Shown piece by piece: positions 1-7,211 of a stretch of 64,000 nt of DNA. The stretch covers positions 36,465 to 100,464 of the forward strand of contig JAUNHW010000007.1 of assembly GCA_030523775.1 (NCBI GenBank), given 5' to 3'. Source of the stretch: Akkermansia sp. (GTDB lineage: Bacteria > Verrucomicrobiota > Verrucomicrobiia > Verrucomicrobiales > Akkermansiaceae). Each line of letters opens with the position of its first letter. The first letter of the stretch is position 1. The position numbers and the translations under genes were made by a program. The notes under the pieces were generated by a model. The model did no database searches. It was given only the letters and a program-made list of their open reading frames with translations, and was not told where the DNA came from.

Positions 1-162
1 GGGAACATCCGCATGCCGCACGGCGGTGTGCTCACGGAGAGCGGGCGCAACAAACTGGGCTGCGTCATCGGTGCCCATTCACGCATCGGCTGCAACTGCA
101 CCATCCTGCCGGGGCGCATATTGCCGCCCCACACCACCACCCGCCCCGGAAGCGTGGTTTGA
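1..162 (+). CDS. Hexapeptide-repeat (left-handed beta-helix) transferase, C-terminal end
   Basis: Partial gene: the window opens inside it and only the last 53 codons are present, ending at TGA 160-162. The tail reads as hexapeptide-type repeats (GCVIGAHSRIG, then CNCTILPGR, then ILPPHT), the pattern of left-handed beta-helix acyltransferases and of the C-terminal arm of GlmU-like sugar nucleotidyltransferases. The substrate cannot be told from this fragment. The downstream gene points the other way, so this is the end of a plus-strand unit that lies outside the window. Confidence 0.6.
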   Translation, partial: GNIRMPHGGVLTESGRNKLGCVIGAHSRIGCNCTILPGRILPPHTTTRPGSVV

Positions 163-168
163 TGCCGT

Positions 169-561
169 TCAGCACTGGTAAAGGGCGCGAATGCGGTCGA
201 TGAGCGCGAAGGCGTGGGCGTTCATGGCGCGGTAGATGCCATACATGCGGCCCAGGTTGTCTGCGGCGTGCTTGGCGAATTCGCGCAGGCTCTGCTCGTT
301 GCGGATATCCAGCAGATGCGTTCCGGAGGCGTCTGTGGACTTGGCCAGGGCGGATTTGACCAGCAGGCCCACGGCTACGGCAAAGGCCGCCAAGGCGGCG
401 AGCCCCAGCAGGGGCAGGGAGACGCTCTCCCTGACAAATATCCAGAGCAAGGGCACCCCCACCCCGGAGCCGACAACGGCATTATTCTTCCCCCAAAAGC
501 CAGCGCACCACGTTGATATGGCGGGGTCGGTGATGTACAATGTACAAAGGACAATGTACAA
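169..561 (-). CDS. Small putative membrane protein, unknown function
   Basis: No family recognised. The 130-residue frame has one long hydrophobic stretch at about residues 37-72 (VPLLWIFV, then LPLLGLAALAAFAVAVGLLV), which could form one or two membrane helices, and then a charged soluble tail of about 55 residues. The first ten codons (MYIVLCTLYI) are made from a heptamer tandem repeat at 534-563 that looks intergenic, so translation may start further in and the true N-terminus is uncertain. It converges with the partial gene at 1-162. It could be a small inner-membrane protein or a chance frame. The hydrophobic block favours a real gene. Confidence 0.42.
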   Translation of the reverse strand: MYIVLCTLYITDPAISTWCAGFWGKNNAVVGSGVGVPLLWIFVRESVSLPLLGLAALAAFAVAVGLLVKSALAKSTDASGTHLLDIRNEQSLREFAKHAADNLGRMYGIYRAMNAHAFALIDRIRALYQC

Positions 562-563
562 AG
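534..563. repeat. Degenerate heptamer tandem repeat (TTGTACA type)
   Basis: The plus strand repeats TGTACAA three times with small changes (534-540, 541-547, about 555-561). On the minus strand it is ATTGTAC/TTTGTAC with a 7-base period. A related 7-base repeat (AATTGTA) is at 9931-9952. It overlaps the N-terminal codons of the small membrane protein. Confidence 0.6.
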
Positions 564-678
564 TAAAGGTTCGCGCGCCCGTTGGCGCGAAGGATTACAT
601 GTTTCATCTGGCTTGAGGAAAACGGCACTTCACCATCTTCTGCGTTGATAATACAATACACTACATCCCCTTTGCCAA

Positions 679-730
679 AAGTTTTTTCAGTATAATGAAA
701 AAAAATCGAGAAACGAGAAGTTTTTTCAGT
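679..730. repeat. 13-base direct repeat AAGTTTTTTCAGT, two copies
   Basis: The same 13 bases occur at 679-691 and 718-730, 39 bases apart, in the intergenic stretch between the small membrane protein and the lipoprotein. This stretch (562-747) holds no gene I can support. Its T tracts may act in transcription termination of the lipoprotein gene. Confidence 0.55.
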
Positions 731-747
731 GGGAGGGTGTGCGGCCC

Positions 748-1317
748 TTACTTTTTCCCGTCCTTCCGCAGCTGCTGCAGAATCCAATCATGCTTGGCGA
801 GGGCGTGCCAGCGCGCGGCATCGGCATTCGGCAGGGCGCACCAGCACATAAAGGCATAGCCGTCCATGCTGACACAGCTGTGTCCGGCGACTTTGGGGTA
901 GGAAACACGCTGAACAGTGCCGTCCGGCATGGTGAAAAGCATATATATGATAAATGCGGGGTCGAAGGCGGCGCAATTGTCGTCCTTCACAGGCTCTATT
1001 TTGAGGATGAGGCTGAGCAGTTCCGCCTTCTCCGCCCGGGAGAGCGGAATCTCCCTGTTTTCGATACCGGAGACCCCGCAATCGCTGAAGACCAGCCGCA
1101 CATCCGTGCAAGAGCGTGCGAGCGCCTGCAAATTGTCCACGAACTTGCGGCTTGAACGCGCCTTTTCCGCATCCTCTGTGGGCGTGTACTGCCCTTTGCG
1201 TATATAGCGGTCATTCACTCTTGGGGTGTCGGAAGCCTGGCCGCCTGAACACTGGGCAAGAAACAGCGAGACGCAGGCACATGCCAATATGTATCCGTAT
1301 GGTTGGTGTTTCATCAT
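748..1317 (-). CDS. Predicted lipoprotein, unknown function
   Basis: A 189-residue protein that starts MMKHQPYGYILACACVSL and has a lipobox ending LAQC at about residues 19-22, so it is probably exported and lipid-anchored. I chose the ATG at 1317, which follows a purine-rich GGGGGTAGAG segment, over the in-frame ATG seven codons upstream. The mature part contains a DCGVSGIENREIPLS stretch and several cysteines but no family I recognise. A TTGACA lies just upstream without a clear -10. It stands alone between the small membrane gene and the IdeS-like protease. Confidence 0.7.
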   Translation of the reverse strand: MMKHQPYGYILACACVSLFLAQCSGGQASDTPRVNDRYIRKGQYTPTEDAEKARSSRKFVDNLQALARSCTDVRLVFSDCGVSGIENREIPLSRAEKAELLSLILKIEPVKDDNCAAFDPAFIIYMLFTMPDGTVQRVSYPKVAGHSCVSMDGYAFMCWCALPNADAARWHALAKHDWILQQLRKDGKK

Positions 1318-1387
1318 TTCTCTACCCCCTTTAAGCAACTTTCCGCCCGAATTGTCAAAAAAAAAAGAAAAAATCCGTCAATCTCCA

Positions 1388-2287
1388 TTATTTGCGGCGT
1401 CTTGCGGCCAGGGCGGCAAGTGCCAGCAGGGGGAGGGTGGTGGGCTCCGGGACGGGGTATGGGAAGCCGAGGAAGGAGGCGCCGAGGATGTACATGTCGT
1501 CCCCGTACCAGGGCAACTCGTCTACGATGAAGGAGGTGATTCCGAGGACCGGGGTGGGGTCCAGGGTTCCGGGCACGGTGGCTTCGATGAGCTCCACGTT
1601 GGCGGAGAAGATTTGGGGCACGTCGAACGCGGTGCGCAGGGTGTCGTCGTCGGAATCCGTGAGGTAGAGGGTAAGGGGCATGCCGGTTGCATCATCGAAG
1701 ACGCCGCCCCACAGGGTGGCGGCGTGCACGGTCTCGTCCCCGCCGAGGATGAGGGAGAGGGGGCGGCCGGATTCCAGCACGTCGCGCAGCTTGAGGGCGA
1801 GCACCTGCGCATCCACACCCTCATCCGCCATGGTGATGGGTTGCGGAATCAGCGACAGGCCCTCTTCCGTGGTGAGCACGTCATCCATGACGGCATGGCG
1901 GTAGTACCCGCCCCTGCCCTTGCCGTATTCGGTCAGGGGCGGCTCCGGAACGGGGAACAGGTCCAGGAAATACCATTCCATGCCGTAGAACGCATTGCCC
2001 GGGGCGTCCTCGAAAGAATCCCGCAGCAGGTGCCACACGGCATCCGGCTCCCGCAGGGCGGTGTCCACGCCGCTTTTCTCCATGATGTCGGCATGCTCGC
2101 GCTGCCACCAGTCGATGATGTTCGCGGCGGATGCCGCCCAGCACATTTCGCGGTCCGCGTCCTCCGGGTCGAAGGACTTGTTGGCATCGTACCATCCCTG
2201 CTCCGCGGAGACACCGGCGGCCCAGTATTCCGCGGCCGCCAACGGCGGCAACAGGCACGCCAACAGGGCTGTGAAGAGGCTTTTCAT
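1388..2287 (-). CDS. IdeS/Mac-like cysteine protease (peptidase C66 type) with PEP-CTERM sorting tail
   Basis: A 299-residue secreted protein. Signal peptide at residues 1-19 (ends PPLAAAE). Residues 28-60 read AEQGWYDANKSFD...MCWAASAANIIDWW, matching the streptococcal IgG-cleaving protease IdeS (WYDITKTFNG...LCGAATAGNMLHWW). By this alignment Cys49 is the nucleophile, His188 (TVHAATLWGG) the general base, and Asp211/Asp213 (LTDSDDD) match the IdeS aspartates. Residues 279-299 are a PEP-CTERM signal: VPEPTT, a hydrophobic run, then RRRK, which suggests exosortase-type processing at the envelope. It is the last gene of a seven-gene operon and overlaps mrp by one base. Family membership comes from remembered motifs and conserved spacing. 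The substrate is unknown, and IgG should not be assumed. Confidence 0.75.
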   Translation of the reverse strand: MKSLFTALLACLLPPLAAAEYWAAGVSAEQGWYDANKSFDPEDADREMCWAASAANIIDWWQREHADIMEKSGVDTALREPDAVWHLLRDSFEDAPGNAFYGMEWYFLDLFPVPEPPLTEYGKGRGGYYRHAVMDDVLTTEEGLSLIPQPITMADEGVDAQVLALKLRDVLESGRPLSLILGGDETVHAATLWGGVFDDATGMPLTLYLTDSDDDTLRTAFDVPQIFSANVELIEATVPGTLDPTPVLGITSFIVDELPWYGDDMYILGASFLGFPYPVPEPTTLPLLALAALAARRRK

Positions 2288-3363
2288 TATTCTCCCAGCA
2301 CGCTGGCGAGCATCTGGCCGATGCCGTGGAAGGCTGCGGCCACGCGGTTCTGGCCGGGGTCCTCCAGGGCCACGGGGTGGCCTTCGTCGCCGCAGGAGCG
2401 GGTGCCGATGTCCAGCGGAACCTTGCCGAGCAGGGGCACGCCGAGCTTCTGGGCCTCGCGCTCGCCGCCGCCCTCGCCGAAGATGTTGTAGACCAAACCG
2501 TCGCTGGGGCAGACGAAGTAGCTCATGTTCTCGATGATGCCGAGGATGGGGGTGTTGACGCGCTGGAAGAGGCCCACGGCCTTGCGGGCATCGATGAGCG
2601 CGACCTCTTGCGGGGTGGTGACGATAACGGCGCCCGCCAGGTCCACGGTCTGCACGATGGTGAGCTGGATGTCGCCCGTGCCCGGGGGCATGTCCAGGAT
2701 GAGGAAGTCCAGGCCGCCCCAGTCCACATCCCGCAGGAACTGCTGCACGTAGCGGGTGGCGAGCGGGCCGCGCACGGCCACGGGAGAGGCCTCGTCGATC
2801 ATCAGGCCCATGGAGAGCAGCTTCACGCCGTGGGCCTCCACGGGCAGGAACTGCTCCTTGTCGGAGCAGCCGGGGCGCTCCTTGGTGCCGAACATCAGCG
2901 CCATGGACGGGCCGTAGATGTCCAAATCCAGCAGGCCGGTGCGGTAGCCGAGGCGGCTGAGCGCAACGGCCAGGTTGGCGGAGACGGTGCTCTTGCCCAC
3001 GCCGCCCTTGCCGGATGCCACGGCGATGACGTGCTTCACGCCGGGCACGCTGGACTTCCAGTCGGCGGGGTCGTCGTTGGGTCCCTTGGCCTTCTTCTGC
3101 TCGGGGGCGTGGTGCTCGATGTTGACATCCAGCTTGGAGAGGCCGGGGAGCTCCTTGATGACGGCCATCACGTTCTCGTAGATGTAGCGGGGGACATCAC
3201 CGTTGCGGCTCTCCACCACGAGGTCCACCTTGACGTGTCCCTCCGGTGAGACATCGATGTTCTTGACGAGGCCGAAGGAGACGATATCACGGCTGAAGCC
3301 GGGATACTTGACGGTGGTGAGGGCGGCGCGGATGAGCTCCGGGGTGAGTTTTGAATCAGGCAT
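2287..3363 (-). CDS. mrp: Mrp/ApbC-type iron-sulfur carrier P-loop ATPase
   Basis: A 358-residue cytosolic protein. An N-terminal MIP18/DUF59-like domain (about 5-85) is followed by a ParA/MinD-type ATPase with deviant Walker A GKGGVGKST at 118-126 and Walker B LDMPPG near 223. This family carries and transfers Fe-S clusters to apoproteins. Most members have a CPxC pair that bridges a cluster between two subunits; here the segment is SYFVCPSDG, so only Cys285 is kept. It lies seven bases after terC and in the same operon as the cysteine desulfurase SufS, which fits Fe-S assembly or repair. Confidence 0.92.
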   Translation of the reverse strand: MPDSKLTPELIRAALTTVKYPGFSRDIVSFGLVKNIDVSPEGHVKVDLVVESRNGDVPRYIYENVMAVIKELPGLSKLDVNIEHHAPEQKKAKGPNDDPADWKSSVPGVKHVIAVASGKGGVGKSTVSANLAVALSRLGYRTGLLDLDIYGPSMALMFGTKERPGCSDKEQFLPVEAHGVKLLSMGLMIDEASPVAVRGPLATRYVQQFLRDVDWGGLDFLILDMPPGTGDIQLTIVQTVDLAGAVIVTTPQEVALIDARKAVGLFQRVNTPILGIIENMSYFVCPSDGLVYNIFGEGGGEREAQKLGVPLLGKVPLDIGTRSCGDEGHPVALEDPGQNRVAAAFHGIGQMLASVLGE

Positions 3364-3369
3364 AGCGTT

Positions 3370-4227
3370 TTACGAATGGGATTTCTTGGAGAAGCGTTTC
3401 CAGGGCATGATGATGGATTCCACCACAAAGACGAAAGCGGAGCAGCACGCGCGGAAAGCGTGGACGAAGGGGTGCAGCAGGCGGCGCAGCCACGGCAGGC
3501 GCTCGTACAGCAGGGTGGACGCCACAATGCCGCAAATCATGCTGAACTTGAAGATGATGCCCATGTGGAACTCTATGCCGAACTGCTCCAGCGCAAGCTC
3601 CGCGCAGAGCACCGCGCCCACGAAACCCACCAGCAGGAACGCCGTGTAGTTGAGGATGGGGTGCTTCTCTATCACCCCGATGCACCAGCCCGCCACCAGC
3701 CGCAGCGCGGCAATGCCGATGAACACGCCGATGCACACCACCCAGATGTGCAGGGCCTCCGGGATTTCCGTGACGTTGTTCACCATGCCCACGGCGGCCA
3801 CCACGTTGTCCAGCGAGAGGGAGAGATCCATCAGCTCGATGCTGAGGATGGTCATGAGGAAGGATTTGCCCTGCTTGAGTGCGTGTTTGCCGGAGCCCTC
3901 CTCCCTGGGGCGCAGCTGCACGTGCTCGCAGCCCAGATAGATGAGATAGGCCGCGCCGAACCACTTGACCCACATGTTGTGCATGAGCCAGGCCACGAGG
4001 GCGAGCGCGATGCCGCGGAAGGTGTACGCGCCCACCAGGCCCCAGCGCAGGGCGGGTTTCTGCTGGCGCTTGGGGAGCTGCGCGGCCATGGCGGCAATGC
4101 CCAGCGCATTGTCCACGGAGAGCAGTCCCTCTATCAGGATGAGGTTGAAGATGACCATGCCGCTGGCGTACAGGAACGCCCCCATATCCGGGATGCTCTG
4201 CCACGCGCTGGCGAATTCTTCAAACAT
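3370..4227 (-). CDS. TerC family integral membrane protein
   Basis: A 285-residue polytopic membrane protein. It has the two inverted-repeat signatures of TerC proteins: LIEGLLSVDNALGIAAM near residue 38 and ELMDLSLSLDNVVAAVGM near residue 130, with conserved acidic and Asn residues in membrane helices. TerC relatives such as Alx, YkoY and MeeF export manganese, in part to load secreted metalloenzymes. It is located between the C_GCAxxG_C_C gene and mrp with gaps of 15 and 6 bases, so it is part of the operon. A metal-export role is inferred from the family. Confidence 0.88.
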   Translation of the reverse strand: MFEEFASAWQSIPDMGAFLYASGMVIFNLILIEGLLSVDNALGIAAMAAQLPKRQQKPALRWGLVGAYTFRGIALALVAWLMHNMWVKWFGAAYLIYLGCEHVQLRPREEGSGKHALKQGKSFLMTILSIELMDLSLSLDNVVAAVGMVNNVTEIPEALHIWVVCIGVFIGIAALRLVAGWCIGVIEKHPILNYTAFLLVGFVGAVLCAELALEQFGIEFHMGIIFKFSMICGIVASTLLYERLPWLRRLLHPFVHAFRACCSAFVFVVESIIMPWKRFSKKSHS

Positions 4228-4242
4228 GGGCGGTACGGGAAA

Positions 4243-4566
4243 TCAGGATTGCAGGGATTCCACCAGCGCGGCGGCGCAGCGCACGCACTGTTGGCACGGC
4301 ACGCGGTTCGCGCCCTTGAGCTCGCGGCAGTGAATGGCTCCGTTCTCCGCGCGGAAGGCATCGATTATCTGCTGCGCCTTCTCCGGCAGCACGCGCGTGG
4401 CACCGTACAGCGCACCGCACATGCCCTCCGGCGCCTTGCCGCCGCCGCATGCGGCCATTTCGCCCAGCAGGTCCTCCCTGCCGAAAGCGGCGCAGACGGT
4501 CTGCGCGCAATTGTAGGAATGGGGGGGCTGGCGGAAGGAGGCCAATGCTTTTTCTACAGCGTTCAT
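4243..4566 (-). CDS. C_GCAxxG_C_C family redox protein
   Basis: A 107-residue protein. The start was set at 4566 (MNAVEKALASF) because the longer frame runs back into sufS. It carries the family's ordered cysteines: YNCAQTVC at 18-25, ACGGGKAPEGMCGAL at 39-53, Cys80, and VPCQQCVRC at 89-97. Family members are small redox-active proteins thought to bind metal or cycle disulfides, often encoded beside redox or transport genes. It lies 19 bases after sufS and 15 bases before terC. The biochemical role is not settled for the family. Confidence 0.85.
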   Translation of the reverse strand: MNAVEKALASFRQPPHSYNCAQTVCAAFGREDLLGEMAACGGGKAPEGMCGALYGATRVLPEKAQQIIDAFRAENGAIHCRELKGANRVPCQQCVRCAAALVESLQS

Positions 4567-4585
4567 GGCGATTGTATGGGGAAAA

Positions 4586-5794
4586 CTATCTGAGCATGCG
4601 GAGGGCGCGTTCGGTGGCGGCCAGGGCGGCGTCCACGTCCGCATGGTTGTTGTAGGCGGCCACGGAGTAGCGCACGGTACCCGTGATGCCGAGGGATTGC
4701 ATGAGCGGCTGGCAGCAGTGGTGCCCCGTGCGCACGGCCACGTTCATCTGGTCCAGCAGCATGCCCAAATCGTAGTGGTGCACGCCCTCCGCCACAATGG
4801 ACACTAGGGCGCCGCGCCCGCCGCGCGGCCCCAGCACGCGCACGCCGTCCATGGCGGCAAGGCCGTCGTACAGACGTTCGGTAAGGGCGCGCTCATGCGC
4901 TGCAATGTTGTCCACGCCGAGCTCCCGCACATAGCGCAGGGCGGCAGCCAGGGCGATGTTTCCGGCAATGTTGGGGGTACCGGCCTCGTACTTGAAGGGA
5001 AGTTTGTTGTAGGTGGTCTTGGCGAAGGAGACCTCCTCTATCATCTCTCCGCCGCCCTGCCACGGCGGCAGGGAATCCAGCAGCGCACGCCTGCCCCACA
5101 GCACGCCCGTGCCCGTGGGGGCGTACACCTTGTGGCCGGAGAACGCAAAGAAATCACACCCCAGCGCGGCCACATCCACCGCCACATGGCCCGCGGCCTG
5201 CGCACCATCCACCAGCACCGTGCAATCCGCGCGGTTGCGCTTGGCCGCGGCAATGATTTCCCGCACGGGGTTGACCGCGCCGAGCGCGTTGGAGATGTAC
5301 GGCACAGCCACCACGCGGGTGCGCGGGGAAAGCAGCGCGGCGTAGGCCGCCATGTCAAAGGTGAGTTCCGCGGTGAGCGGCACCACGCGCAGCTCTGCCC
5401 CGGTGCGCCCGCAGAGCATCTGCCAGGGCACTATGTTGGAGTGGTGGGAATCCGTGGTGACGATGATTTCATCCCCCTGCCCCACCAGGCCCGCGAATCC
5501 CAGCACCATGGCCGCCAGGTTGATACCCGCGGTGCAGCCGGAGGTGAACACCACCTCGTCTGCGGAGGCTGTGCCCAGAAACGCAGCCGCATCCGCGCGC
5601 GCCTGCTCGTGCAAATCCGTGGCCAGGCGGCTCAGGCGGTGGGCGCCGCGGTGGATATTGGCGTTCTGCGCGGTGTAGTATGCGTGCAGGGCATCCAGCA
5701 CGGCCTGCGGTTTCTGGGTGGTGGCGGCGTTGTCCAGGTACACCGGTGCATCTGCAGCGGCGAACATGGGGAAATCTGTACGGCTGTCACGCAT
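4586..5794 (-). CDS. sufS: SufS-type cysteine desulfurase
   Basis: A 402-residue PLP enzyme of fold type I that turns cysteine into alanine and a protein-bound persulfide for Fe-S cluster assembly. It shows the substrate-loop start YLDNAATTQKPQ (19-30), VDGAQAAGH (195-203), the PLP lysine K222 in FSGHKVYAPTGTG, and the catalytic cysteine region RTGHHC at 355-360. Length is normal for group II (SufS/CsdA). No sufB, sufC, sufD or sufE is in the window. It overlaps the 472-residue gene by 8 bases, so the two are probably translationally coupled. Confidence 0.92.
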   Translation of the reverse strand: MRDSRTDFPMFAAADAPVYLDNAATTQKPQAVLDALHAYYTAQNANIHRGAHRLSRLATDLHEQARADAAAFLGTASADEVVFTSGCTAGINLAAMVLGFAGLVGQGDEIIVTTDSHHSNIVPWQMLCGRTGAELRVVPLTAELTFDMAAYAALLSPRTRVVAVPYISNALGAVNPVREIIAAAKRNRADCTVLVDGAQAAGHVAVDVAALGCDFFAFSGHKVYAPTGTGVLWGRRALLDSLPPWQGGGEMIEEVSFAKTTYNKLPFKYEAGTPNIAGNIALAAALRYVRELGVDNIAAHERALTERLYDGLAAMDGVRVLGPRGGRGALVSIVAEGVHHYDLGMLLDQMNVAVRTGHHCCQPLMQSLGITGTVRYSVAAYNNHADVDAALAATERALRMLR

Positions 5795-7205
5795 CCTCGG
5801 CGGTTTCCTTCAGGTGCTCGGCCATGCGGTGCGCCGCCTCCGGCACGTACTCCTTCCACTCCTCGTTCCCCTCGCATATCATCTGCACGATGTCACGCGG
5901 GGTCTTGAACAGCAGCTTCTGGTTGAAGTACGGCACCTCGATGATGTCGCCGTCGTCCTGCAGGTGGCGGTAGAGGTGGCGGTACTTCCGCGGCGGGTGG
6001 TAGGAGCCGGCGGTCACGAATTCCCCGGTTTCGCGGTTCACCCAGGGAGTCACGTAGAACTTGGTGTTGTTGACGACGATGTGTCCCATGCTGGCGAGGA
6101 TGCCGCCGGGGATGTCCGCCCACTTGTCCTGGAAGAGTTCGTTGAGCAGGCCGATGGAGAGAGCGATGGCCACGGGCTCCCGCGTGTACTGCTTGAGCAT
6201 GGTGGAAAGGCGGTGGAAGTGCGTGATGTTGGTGACCATCACGGTCTTGCCGAGCGCGGCGAGCGCGTCTGCGCGGTCCAGGAAGGCCACCAGGTCCACA
6301 TCCTCGCCGCGCAGCAGGTTGGAGAGGGAGATTTCGCAGATGTCCACCACGCGGGCGCGCTGTTCCTCCGGCAGGACATCCAGGAATTTCTTGTGCACAC
6401 TCTCCATCATCTCCATGTGGATGTTGCAGATGGGCATGAAGCTGCCGCGCATCAGCACGATGGGGCGCTTGTAGAGCATATCCGCGGGCTGCGCCACGGT
6501 GCCGTCCGGGCAGAGCAGCGTGGATTCCGCCAGCCCGCTGCGCACCAGCTGGAGCGCCAGGATGCGGTTGTCGAACATGGCGAAGCCGTTGCCGGAGAAG
6601 CGCATGAAATCGATTTCGTAGAACGCGCGGTCCAGGTTGTCGCTGATGCCCTGCACAAACTGGTCCATGTTCTCCCGGCTGTAGAAGAGGGCGTGCAGCA
6701 GGTTGACGCCCAGGATGCCCAGCATGCGCATCTGCACATCGTGGTCCGGCACGGTCAGGCGCACGTGCATCACGAAATCGCTGGGCTCCGCGCCGGGTTT
6801 CAGCTGGAAGCGCACGCCGATCCACGCGGTCCAGTCGCCGCTGTCCCGGTAGGCCTTGCACTTGCAGGTGTTGGCGTAGGCGAAAAAGCAGGTGTCCTTG
6901 CCGCGTTTCGCGCCCAGGCGATCCACAAGCTGCCTGTACTCGTAGTCGAGCATCTGGTGCAGGCGCTCCTCTGAAACGTAGCGGCTGACGGGGCCGTAGA
7001 GGGTGTCGCTCACGGTCATGTCGTACGCGGAGATGGTCTTGGCCACGGTGCCGGCGGCGCCTGTGGAGCGGAAGAACCAGTTGGCGGTTTCCTGCCCTGC
7101 GCCGATTTCCGCGAACGAGCCGTAGAAGCGGTCGTCCATGTTGATGCGGAAAGCCTTGTCCTGGGTGGCGGCGGCCTGGGAATACTTGCTGGGTTTACTG
7201 GTCAT
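5787..7205 (-). CDS. Conserved 472-residue protein of unknown function (KAFRINMDDRFYGSFAEIGAGQE family)
   Basis: A soluble protein with no signal peptide or membrane helix. The N-terminus has a strongly patterned segment (AFRINMDDRFYGSFAEIGAG at 18-37, then GGAAGTVAKTISAYDM-like text at about 48-63) that I recall in a family shared by Bacteroidota and Verrucomicrobiota. That family is often loosely annotated as a nicotinate-nucleotide adenylyltransferase or TonB-dependent receptor. I see no NadD-type HxGH motif and no barrel, so I do not accept either name. It includes a small Cys cluster (NTCKCKAY, about 112-119). It lies between PBP1A (6-base gap) and sufS (8-base overlap), so it is expressed with cell-wall and sulfur-transfer genes. 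Confidence 0.8.
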   Translation of the reverse strand: MTSKPSKYSQAAATQDKAFRINMDDRFYGSFAEIGAGQETANWFFRSTGAAGTVAKTISAYDMTVSDTLYGPVSRYVSEERLHQMLDYEYRQLVDRLGAKRGKDTCFFAYANTCKCKAYRDSGDWTAWIGVRFQLKPGAEPSDFVMHVRLTVPDHDVQMRMLGILGVNLLHALFYSRENMDQFVQGISDNLDRAFYEIDFMRFSGNGFAMFDNRILALQLVRSGLAESTLLCPDGTVAQPADMLYKRPIVLMRGSFMPICNIHMEMMESVHKKFLDVLPEEQRARVVDICEISLSNLLRGEDVDLVAFLDRADALAALGKTVMVTNITHFHRLSTMLKQYTREPVAIALSIGLLNELFQDKWADIPGGILASMGHIVVNNTKFYVTPWVNRETGEFVTAGSYHPPRKYRHLYRHLQDDGDIIEVPYFNQKLLFKTPRDIVQMICEGNEEWKEYVPEAAHRMAEHLKETAEDA

Positions 7206-7211
7206 GGCGTG

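Noticed and set aside
482..787. An open frame on the minus strand (101 codons) across 482-787
   Set aside because: It runs through the heptamer repeat and intergenic DNA, overlaps two better genes, and its text (LYFVHCPLYIVHH) is repeat translation.
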